Shown: positions 24,453 through 34,300 of the stretch, piece after piece
Position numbering within the stretch: position 1 is the first letter of the stretch
How the letters are laid out: each line of letters opens with the position of its first letter
NCBI GenBank assembly: GCA_947247005.1
Contig: OX365949.1
Coordinates: forward strand, 22,139,130-22,203,129
Length of the DNA stretch: 64,000 bases
Source of the DNA: Spisula solida
Lineage: Eukaryota; Mollusca; Bivalvia; Venerida; Mactridae
Direction: 5' to 3'
The notes under the pieces: model-generated
What the model was told of the DNA's origin: nothing
The model's input: the letters and a program-made list of their open reading frames with translations, nothing else
The model's database searches: none
Program-made: the position numbers and the translations under genes

Positions 24453-24550
24453 ATGTTATAGAGGTTGATGGAAGTAAAACAATTATCAAGCAGTTGGAAG
24501 AGGAAAATATAATTGATGTTTCACTTGTGGGTTGTTTCCCCTGTCATTGA
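24453..24550 (+). CDS. GINS3: Possible alternative fifth exon of GINS3
   Basis: Preceded by a good acceptor (ttttgtcttgtcag). If exon 4 were cut at 23631 (ACA G|GTTGAT), the split codon G|AT joins in frame. The MEDTG ending would be replaced by 32 other residues with a charged core (KQLEEENIID), stop TGA at 24548-24550. AATAAA follows at 24689. The donor is weak, and the alternative tail matches no GINS3 feature I know. It could also be an unrelated decayed exon. Confidence 0.3.
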
Positions 24551-24829
24551 AGTTTTAGGATCTGTTTAAACAATTAATGACATTTATTTCGTTACAATGT
24601 ATATAGGGAACTATGTCTCCCACTTATAATCCCCTGTATAATGATATGGTTAAACATGAACAATTATTTACAATTTTGAAAAATATGTAATAAATTATAC
24701 TAGTAAATATTTACATACTTGTTTGTGTTTATATTAAATTTTGTGATTTCAATGTTATAACTAAAGTCACTGTGCATTAATTTGCAATGCTATAACAGAA
24801 CCATTTCAATATTTACCATTTTCAGGCTT

Positions 24830-25010
24830 TCTACTGGGCCCTACTATTCCTACTTTTCCCGACTATTTTGATCTGAGACCTACTTTTCCCTTCTTTCTAA
24901 AACCGCCCTATTATCCCTACTTTCATGGGTGCAAGTTTTCAGGCACATGCCTGAACTTCAGGTTTTGAGAGTACCAAAAAGCATGTTTTTCTTTATTTTA
25001 CAGGCACCTA
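24830..25010 (+). repeat. Probable dispersed repeat fragment
   Basis: Contains three near-repeats of a CCTACTTTTCCC-like phrase. It looks like a degraded dispersed repeat, but no second copy was found in this window. Confidence 0.3.
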
Positions 25011-25439
25011 ACTAGAGATGAATTGGTTGGTATTTAAACCCAGAGGTAGTCTTGCATGTATCAGTGTTATACGCTGGGCATGTGGAGTCTGTTTGGAAAA
25101 AGCTAGGATAGCACACAGATTCCTTTTATCATACAAAGTTACCATCTCTTCCCTTGCAGCTGAATTTGCATGGGTGAAAGTTATCGTTTTATGACAGAAT
25201 TCCGTATTTTAGACATGTCCCAAGGTCACTAGGTAGGGAAAAAACGGATGACCACACACTAAAGAAACAACATGATATAGTTTGTCGGGGATAACTCTAG
25301 CCTTATCAATAAACATACAAAGCAAATTATATACACTGCACGGTCGACTGGCCGCCAGTTATCAGTGTAGATTTAAGGAGTATATCATTAAAAGTGTAGT
25401 ATTTACAAGATTGAACAAAAATGAATACGAAAATGTATT

Positions 25440-25578
25440 TAATAGGAGAAATCATGTTTGTATACAAAGGGATTAGTACCACCAGCTAGCTATTGGTGAA
25501 TGGCAGGTTTTTATTGTTCATTCATCCAACAGATAGCTGGTGGGCATTTTGCATATGAATACGGTGATCTCTCCTATT
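25440..25578. mobile_element. Palindromic MITE family B, copy 1
   Basis: Ends AATAGGAGAAATCA and TGATCTCTCCTATT are inverted. An inner near-palindrome contains CCACCAGCTA and TAGCTGGTGG. A copy in the opposite orientation lies at 41681-41820 with only a few differences. Confidence 0.75.
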
Positions 25579-26273
25579 TTTATTTGTAAACAAAGGCTAG
25601 TGTTATCTCCCGGGAACTATACATGTAAATGAACAATAGAAGACTATGAAAGCTTCATAGAAATGTATTTTGATACAAAAACAAGTACATATACAAGTAC
25701 ATATACAAGCACAATGGTGTGGCAATCACGGATGATACATTTTTATTATTAAATGACACATGATAAATATAAACTTAATAAAAAATACCATTTAATAAAA
25801 GAGTTATTTGGCTAGATGATAGAAAAAGTACAAAAGTAATGTAAACAGTCAATTACAAGAGTCAACAAAAACAATGAATAAAAAATCAATCAGTATTTTT
25901 GTCATGAGCTTTAACAAAAATCAAACATGAACAAAATAATAAAATAATGTAGATCTAATAAATATCACGAGTGAAAGTAGAATATACAGTACTAACCTCG
26001 CCATTGTGACCCTTTCTTGAACAACAACCTCTCATTTACAGCAGTATCTTGTTTTCATGTTGTAATGATTAATAACAAATTTAACTTTCAGCATAAAAAC
26101 CTCGTAACAAGAACAGCAACAAAATGTGTGTTGAAGTTGAGAGCTTGCATTCCATGAAATTTTATTGTTCTTATTAGATAAATGTGTTTGTTATATCTAC
26201 TTTGCCCCACATTTTCATGTTTTATGCTGTTAGGATTGTCAGAAGACGACTTGCTTCATTGTAGCCAGTGGAA

Positions 26274-26286
26274 GGGGGGGGGGGGG
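26274..26286. repeat. Poly-G tract, 13 G
   Basis: Thirteen consecutive G in an otherwise AT-rich region. Possible quadruplex and likely length-variable. Confidence 0.85.
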
Positions 26287-26399
26287 CTAGGGCAATTGTA
26301 TGTTTATAACAGGCATACTGCATTATAAACAACAGCCACATTCACATGGCTATCCCCCACTGTGAATTTTTGTTACTAAGAAGTGTTTAAAATCAAAGG

Positions 26400-26582
26400 A
26401 AGATAACTTCATAACTGGGCCATATAGAATTGTTTTTTGGTCACTGCACTTTTCCTAGTTGCCATCTATTCATATATCATATATAGTTTTCAAGTTATGC
26501 TCTGGACAAAATGTTGGATGGAAGGTCGGAAGGACGGACGCATACTACTACTATTATCCCTTCGGCGGGGGATAATAATGAA
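26400..26582 (+). repeat. Dispersed repeat ending in GGACGGACG and a hairpin
   Basis: Ends GGAAGGACGGACG and then ATTATCCC, a short loop, GGGGATAAT (stem-loop). The same layout occurs at 29850-30076. I associate this repeat type with bivalve genomes. Confidence 0.5.
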
Positions 26583-26836
26583 GGACATAATGCAGTGTTT
26601 TAAAGGCCTACAAGAGTAATTCTCATTCATAATTGTTAGAGTAAGATCAGTATAAAAATGTATCAGTACATTCGCCGATTCTTCGGCTTATCAGTAACTT
26701 GGCTTATCAGTTAACATGACTTTTAAGCACTTACAATGATACTAAATAACTAATATATTCATTAGTAAATAGACGGGTTAACAATAGTTCTCTTATACAA
26801 AAAAAAAACATTTTTTTAAAACTTATCCAGCCACTA

Positions 26837-27071
26837 GGTCCTGATCTCCCGAAGCATCTCTTGGCTAAAGCTCATCTCAAAATTGTCATGTGTCTTAAGA
26901 GTTAATTAATCATGCAAGATCGGACTCAAAACTTTGGCCTCACAAAACAGCAACTTTATTCAGAGTTGATTACCTGAACTTCAGATTAATCTCAATTTTA
27001 GAGTCAGATTTTAATAAAATTTCAATATGAGATGATATTTCAACTTGAAATGCTAAGGGAGATTGGGGCCT
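26837..27071. mobile_element. MITE family C, copy 1
   Basis: Inverted ends: GGTCCTGATCTCCCGAAGC on the left; on the right a reverse-complement version (AGGCCCCAATCTCCCTTAGC read inward). Related copies lie at 27365-27621 and at the window end. Confidence 0.7.
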
Positions 27072-27364
27072 GCTTACATCAGATTTAGTTTAATGCGGCC
27101 AACAAATTAACATCATTTATTCACCAAATATCAACAAATGAGTTAAATATACTACAAATGTAGTATGTTTTGAAAACAATATATTAAATGGTTGAAATGT
27201 ATAGAAAATAAATACATCAAAATGTTTTGGCATTGAAAACTGGTACACTTAACCCATTACACCATAGCTTGTTCATAAGGATGAATTTAATGCTATTCTA
27301 GTATGGAGATGTTAACCTGATTTTGACCTTTATGTCTGAAAATAAGTAAAAGTGAAAGAAAATC

Positions 27365-27621
27365 AGGCCCCGATCTACTGAAGCATCTCAAGGAGAAATC
27401 TCAGCTTAAATTAAGATTTTGCTTAAATAAGAATCTGAGTTAAGAAAAATCTCAAGTTTGAGCACATGAAATCTTGCTGATATAAGGCTCTAAACAATGT
27501 TTTCATTTTGGTGATACCAATTTTGAGTCTGATCTCGCAAGGAAATTTACTCAAAAGAGAATCAACGAAATTTAAGCTGAGATTTATCTCAAATTGAGAT
27601 GTTTCAGGAGATCTGGGTCTG
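27365..27621. mobile_element. MITE family C, copy 2
   Basis: Left end AGGCCCCGATCTACTGAAGC, right end an inverted version (AGACCCAGATCTCCTGAAAC read inward). Interior AT-rich with repeated AAATCTCAG / CTGAGATTT. Only 290 bp from copy 1. Confidence 0.7.
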
Positions 27622-27848
27622 GTCACTATCTCCAAACTACTGTTAAATAATTTTTTCATAGGGTGGAATTGTCATTTGTTGAGCTTGAACAAGAAATTTT
27701 ATCCTAACAAATTGTTAACCTCCCAAATAAAGGAACTCGGCCTTCCATAATTTGTAATTCACAAATTTACAACTACCAAGAAAATTGCATTTACCAAAGT
27801 TCACAAATATTAATGCCGAAGAAATTAAATGATTTTTACAGGTTAGTA

Positions 27849-29157
27849 CGAGGGCTGTTCAAATTGGAATGCAACTAAGCCCATACATTTTTTTCCTTAA
27901 TAGATTCTATTGAAACTAGCCTTTGATCCTATTGCAGTATTCATCTCCGCTATATATGCCAAGTTTCATTCAGATATTCCATATTTAAAATGCGATTTTA
28001 TTATCATTCATAGGGTCACTGTGCATATACTGGACACGTGCCAAACCGAGATCTTAACGTATCTGATATTTCTTCCGACATTGCAAATTAAGAGTCGTTT
28101 GAAACAAATAAAGATCACAAGGGATATTGCTTGACAAATCAGGATGGTCGGAAAGCTGAAGAACCTTCACGCTTCTCAGAAAGTCGCGTTAATGGCTGCT
28201 GCAGGTGGAGGCCCATTGCTCTGCAATAGCATGTCATACTTCAAACATGTGCTTTGAGAGCGATTTTCGGAGTATTTCTTCAATTTCTGAAGGAATATTT
28301 CTTTTTCAAGCTTGGCATTTACCCATTGTATATTTTATACATCAAATTTAATGGTAGAAACTTGGTTTATATAGAAAAAGGTGTAGATTTCTGCTGACGC
28401 CCATGGTGCGTTTTGCAATGCATACTTTTGTTCTGTGTTTGCTGGCCCTTATTAGTTTAAGGATCTGTCGCATGGGTGAATCAACCCGTGTCTAGTTTAT
28501 GGTCATTACATTTGCAAACGGTCGACTTTTTTATCTAGAAACTGGTTTAAACTATTTTGTGGACAGTTTGCAAGGGCATGTGTGCTGGCGTCTCTAAGCA
28601 GATAGGGGTATCCAAAGTGTACTTATGTTTGATAATTGTATGAATAGCTCCTAATGATGTGTCAACACATTGAGCTACTTGCCTAATTGTAAATATTCCA
28701 CCAGTTTCCATAACAAATATGATTTTAGCAAGCCTTTTATAGTATATTGCGGTATTTGGATGGCGTTCATGGGGTTCCTTTCCAAATAAAATTACACCAC
28801 TTTTAAATTCCGTAAACTATCAAGTAGTTGATGAAGAAGACATATCATCCCACCATTTCACCAAACATGTTATGTAAAATATTGTATTTGCTCCCGCATT
28901 AAAAAAACAACGATTCTTAAATAGGACCGAATTTGGCCAGAAAAAAGTGACATTTTTTCAATAATTTAAGCATTAGTATACACGAGTAGACAGTGTTAAA
29001 TGACGTATTGTTACAGCTACACTCAACGGATTTTAAAATGTGAGGTATCAATTTAAAGCTAATTCAATGTTCTTTGATATACAGCTTACTATTCTTAAAA
29101 ATTCATTGATACAAGAAAGATATAGCTTCACTTGCATTCCAATTTGAACAACCCTCG
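27849..29157 (-). mobile_element. Decayed mariner-family transposon, 1309 bp
   Basis: Inverted ends CGAGGGCTGTTCAAATTGGA and CGAGGGTTGTTCAAATTGGA (read inward), each flanked by TA, as expected for Tc1/mariner insertion. The size fits mariner. On the minus strand a recognisable transposase DNA-binding stretch is open near 28590-28740 (ETGGIFTIRQVAQCV, then SLGAIHTIIKHK). Further on is a short CIAKRTMG fragment. The frame is broken repeatedly and the DDD/DDE catalytic region is not recoverable by eye. Dead copy. Confidence 0.85.
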
Positions 29158-29242
29158 TATAATCACTGGCCAATTGTTACCGATCGTTACTTTCTTAACA
29201 CAGGGATGGAGATAGTATACTAAGTCTCTTATTAGAATAATT

Positions 29243-29451
29243 ACAGTAAACCAATTTACTTTTGCGAATACTAACTTACGCGTTTTGCTGATCGTGGGAA
29301 AATTCGCAACTACAAATGATCGCGTTTTTAAGTTTCCTGCAGTGTCCATATTAATGTTTTTAGCACTTTGCGGCAACTTAATTTTGCGAAATTCTACCAT
29401 TTGCAAACACTGCAAAACTAAATAGCGCAAAATAATGTCTAGGTTTACAGT
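29243..29451. mobile_element. MITE with ACWGTAAACC termini
   Basis: 209 bp, inverted ends ACAGTAAACC and ACTGTAAACC, with TTTTGCG near both ends. Similar in layout to 6478-6688. Confidence 0.65.
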
Positions 29452-29849
29452 AATACTGAAGGTAAATAGATAACAGGTCTATGGAGTAAAGGGTTAAGTT
29501 ACTTTAGGCACATATACATGACAATAAATAGGACAAGCACAATTTAACTGACACTCATTAATGTTTGGCAGCACTTCCTTGCTATTGTACCGTAAAAATT
29601 ATTAAAATAAAACACCCATGATTTGACTCAGACAAGCACAGACTATATTCACAAAGTGTCAGTTAAATTGTGTCAGTCAATAAGATATGTACTTCTAGTG
29701 TTTCACTTACATACTGTATGGTGATGATATATATTGGCAACATAAAGTGAAGATAAATGTCAGGGTAACATTTGGGGATAAAAGTGAAAATAGACTATAT
29801 AATCATATAAACAAGTCATTAAGATTGCAAGCAATACAGAAGTGCCCTA

Positions 29850-30076
29850 CCGGTTTTAAGCCATTTTCAATGTTTCTTTTGCCATAGCAACCACAATTTT
29901 GGTCGGAATCAAAATATTTTTGGACGTGAATTATCCCCTTATTGCCCCCTATCCACATACCAAGTTCATAAACCTAGCTTAGAAACTGTTTGAGTTATGT
30001 CAGGATCCAGATTTTTTGACGGACGGAGGGCAACCTATAGTCCCCTCCGGTCAAAAACCCGTAGGGGACTAATAAC
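29850..30076 (+). repeat. Dispersed repeat ending in GACGGACGG and hairpin
   Basis: Ends in GACGGACGGAGG, then TAGTCCCC, a loop, GGGGACTA, a perfect 8-bp stem. Same architecture as 26400-26582. Confidence 0.5.
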
Positions 30077-30477
30077 AAAGCAGGTACACTTGCATCTGCA
30101 TCAATAGATGTAATATTCGCAATATTTTGGTTTTCCCTCATGGATCAAATAATATTTACCAGACTGAACAAAACATAGTTTATTTAGATCACAACCAGTT
30201 ACTATCTACAGAATTAACACTGTAACTATACGTAGGATACATATACTCAGGCACTTATCTTTAAGAATGTACACTTCAAAATTTTATCTTAAAACAAAAC
30301 AAAATATAACAAGGTAATAAAAATAACAGTTTGATTAAAATCCACCAGAGTGCAGCACAAAGTTCTCTGAAACAATTTGGTCTTCACCAAGCAAAAAATA
30401 TTTTCTTTTTTTACATTACATATAAAAATAATTTCCCAGTTTTCACCAGAACTAAGCATGTACGGTAAAATCAGTTT

Positions 30478-30557
30478 ACTGTAAAATCACTAATTTGTGA
30501 AGTTCAAACACAAAATTAACAAAATTTAATCGGCTCAAATATGAACGATTTACAGTA
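30478..30557. mobile_element. Short MITE remnant, ACTGTAAA ends
   Basis: 80 bp bounded by ACTGTAAAATCACTAATT and TTTACAGT. Related by termini to 6478-6688 and probably internally deleted. Confidence 0.5.
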
Positions 30558-30719
30558 ATTTTGAGACCTTTTACAATTTGTTACTAAAATATCACAGACT
30601 TTAAATGTCAATGAGACACATGCATACATTATTCCTGAAGTTTATATATGATTATCCCCATGCTTCAGTCATATAGTGCGGAGATATTGACTTGATCCTT
30701 TTACCTTCCATTAGCATAT

Positions 30720-30786
30720 TTTATTAACCAAATTTTTTTCTATATTTTACTGCAATGGTATGTTTTCATAAGTATTACAATTTATT
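30720..30786 (-). terminator. ANKAR: Candidate ANKAR polyadenylation signals
   Basis: AATAAA on the minus strand at 30781-30786 and 30720-30725, about 410 and 470 bases beyond the ANKAR stop codon. If used, the MITE at 30818-31075 is in the 3' UTR. Confidence 0.4.
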
Positions 30787-30817
30787 TTGAGGTGTAATAC
30801 AAACACAAATCTGGGGT

Positions 30818-31075
30818 GGTATTCACAAAGCATCTTAAGTGAAAACTTAAATATTTTGACTTAGGTTAAAAATTTGTGCAGCTCACATGTCCCGCAATTT
30901 GAAAAATATTCCATGTTTTCTTAGTGATTATAATAGCTGTTTACATAATGCTTCGAACTATGTAAAATATTAATCATCTTGATTTTTTTTGCTTAGCTGA
31001 TTCAATTTAGAAAATTTTAAGATTTTAAGAAATTTCTAAGTTTCCTGCTAAGATGCTTTGTGAATAATTTCTAGC
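30818..31075. mobile_element. MITE family D (ATTCACAAAGCATCTTA termini)
   Basis: Both ends carry ATTCACAAAGCATCTTA in inverted orientation; interior AT-rich. Lies directly 3' of the ANKAR stop. A partial copy of one end (AACATGCTTTGTGAATTA) is at about 49248-49265. Confidence 0.8.
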
Positions 31076-31196
31076 GGAAATTGATATACCGGTATTCAAC
31101 CTTGTAATGTATTCATGCATAAAGGTCAGATTCAAGTTAGTATCTCCGCACTATACTGGTTCCTTTGCTGCATGTTTATATGATATATGATTATCC

Positions 31197-31365
31197 CTAT
31201 GCTTCAGTCATACCAGTTCCCTCTCTCTGCATGCTCACATCTACAGCTGATACCTGTATCTCACTCTGAACTATGGAAGGACGTGACGATCTGCTAGACC
31301 TAGGAACCTCTCCGTCCACCAATGATATCTGACTATTACTGTGTGACCTTGAACGCTGAGACATT
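31197..31365 (-). CDS. ANKAR: ANKAR last exon with stop
   Basis: Acceptor gttttattttacag. Encodes a Ser/Arg-rich tail (MSQRSRSHSNSQISL, EVPRSSRSSRPSIV), ending GTGMTEA and stop TAG at 31199-31197. Confidence 0.85.
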
Positions 31366-34300
31366 CTGTAAAATAAAACATTTAATTAAAAGTAAAGTTA
31401 ACGTACCAAGCTAAAGTCTTCTTTCAGACATACGTCCACTCAGCTGACTACATTTATCCCTAATCATTGACACGACTATAACACTCGGCGCTGATGGCAG
31501 CCCAGCACATTTGCTTTTGTTGATCTCAGGTATCCATTCATTTTTAAGTGGAGCTTTCTTGGTTATTCTTGCTCAAAGAAATTAAGAAGGGGCGCAGACC
31601 AGGATCAAACCTTAGACCTAGCTCTTGATCTCAAAGAGGGCGCGCTACCTCTAGACCTCTGCTCCCTAGTTTAACAAAGCCTGCTTTAGATACCACCTAC
31701 AAAGCTGAGAGTGTTAAAGAGGCTGAAGTAAACCTGCCTGGTTACTGGCTCATCAGTACATACTATATATTATATGTCTTCTACTGGAGGTCATACCATT
31801 GTATAACAGTAGGTTAAACTTGGGTTCTAACAACTGAAGTTTCTGTAACTGGAGTAAACATGTTAATCTCCCACTAAGGGCCATAACTCTGGCAAAAATC
31901 AACCAACATAAAATACCTGAAAATGTGCACAACTAGGCTTGGTATCAACTACTCATGTGAACTTTCATTGAAAAATGGTTTAGGAGAACAAGCAAGCAAG
32001 GACAAACTTTGTGACGTCCAGACAGACAGATATCCAGCAGAAAAATCACACTACAGTATAACCTCCCGAAACGGCACCTCTGAGAAGCGGCAACCTCCGA
32101 AAAGCGGCACTTTTATTTCCCCCCGTTCGTTTTCACTCCTATTTTAACCTCCATAGAACGTTACCTCCATAGAGCGGCAAACGGCCGTTAAAATTGTTTA
32201 CCTTTTGTATGGTTTACCTCTGAGAAGCGACAGGTGTGTTTTTACAACGGCATATTCACACGTGTTTACCTAACTCCATACGATGTTGTTTTCTATTTTT
32301 CGCACCTTCGTGGATTATAATAATTATCGCTCATCACGTAACGATAGCCACGGGCGCCAGTAAATTCTTAGCGACTGTCTTTGGGACAATATGACTCAGT
32401 CATACCATGCACTTGCTGAGATGCATTAAACTTTTTTAAATCAAAGTCGTTATTAATAATTTTAAATGAATTATCAATACGCGCGTATCAATCAGTATAA
32501 GAAAGGAAATTCACATACACGTCGTGTTAATGGTTAATCACGTTGTCTAAAACTGTCATTTTCAGCATATGCACTGACCAAGTTACACGCGAGAGGTAAA
32601 CAAATTACGTTTATAAAGTTGAGAGTTGCGTTTAATAGCAATAAATACTAGATCAGTGAATTGTACGCATTTTTGTATCTAATCAATGATCTGGATTAAA
32701 TAATCCTCAGAATTATATCGCAAAACGCGCGGCTACAAGTAGATCTAATTTTATGCATTTAATCACATACAAACGACTTCAATTTAAAATTGCCGTGATT
32801 GTGTACACTCAGTAGTCTATGAACGACATTCTGAAACAATCAACCTCTACAGAGCGACACCTCCGCAGAGCGGCAGTTTTTTCTGTCTCCGCCGGATGTC
32901 GCTCTACGGAGGTTATACTGTATATGCGGAAGACATAATCATTATAATGATAATATGAGTAAAATCTTCAGATGCTTTGGGAGAGATTTGGCCTGGTACA
33001 AGATGCTCATACCTTGATGACCTATCAGTTAGAGGTCCATCATCTAAGTTGGATGAGGATGTTCTCAGATTACTAGTACTTTTAGTTGTATCCAGTAATA
33101 TACTGCTGCTATTGTCAGGGGAGGCGGGCGGATCCATCGTCTTCTCTCCTACCAAACTTGTCCTTCCCTCGCTGCAGAACAATATACATATACTAGTTAG
33201 GTATCCAAGTATCAGTTATAAGTTAATTTATTACATGTAGTTGTAAAACTTTAATTTATTGTATTAGACTTTCAGTTTCAGTTTGTCTTCTTATAATTCA
33301 TAAATAAATGGAAAGGGCCGATATCTAATGCTGGAATAACTTGTGGCCCGATCCTTTTGAACTGAATGTGATATTGTAAAACTTTCTCTGGTTTACATAG
33401 ATGATATGCTTCTATTCATTCTAATTAGTATTATGCATGCCAACCATTTGTTCTGTTGTTCAACTTCATGCAATAAAATATTATTAAACTTTGTCTTTTT
33501 TCTCAATCAATAGACTAAATACAATGAATTTAAAGAAATATTGGCCCCCTTAAATGGGACACAATCCTTGTAGTGAAATGTTACTTTTGAACATTTCAGA
33601 GGTCATATCATGGGGTGTGATGAATCCCCTGTTGTATAATAATCTAAAAAAATTTTATTAGGGTTTAACACGCTTTCTCAGCCATTTTTCACATCATGAT
33701 ACAACAGCTGATTCACCTAACCAGTTTTCTTGGACTGTATCCTAACCAGTACTAACTTACCCTTCCACAAGGAACCGGGGAAAAACTGGCCGGGGGAAAA
33801 AAAGGCCCGCTTCACCGGCACTTTCTCTACATGGAGAAATTGTTGTCAAATTTTCATGAAAGGGTATGACCTGTTGTGACTGGAAATTGAACCTGGATTG
33901 TCGGGTTACAAATCCAGCACACTGACCACTGGACTATGGCTGTGGCTATTATAATAACGTAAAGCTGCAGACTTACGTTATAGGAGGCAGACCACCCACT
34001 TTCTTATAATGTCTCCAGCCTTCCAGAAATGCAGGTGATACCTTACTCTTCTTTGTATAATGTAGTAATATCTTCATCAGCATCTGATCATTGCGACATC
34101 TGAAATAGATGGTGTATACACTTTATATGCAGCTTTTTGGAGAAAATGTACACATTTCATATGTAGCTTTTTGAGACAAATGTACACATTTCATATGCTG
34201 CCTTTTGGGACCAATGAACATATTTCACATGAAGCTTTTTGAGACAAATGTACACATTTCATATGCAGCCTTTTGGGACAAATGAACATATTTCACATGT

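Noticed and set aside
30000..30076. Helitron 3' end (hairpin plus CTAA)
   Set aside because: The CTAA overlaps the hairpin stem, whereas Helitron hairpins lie about 10 bases upstream of CTRR. No matching 5' TC end was seen.
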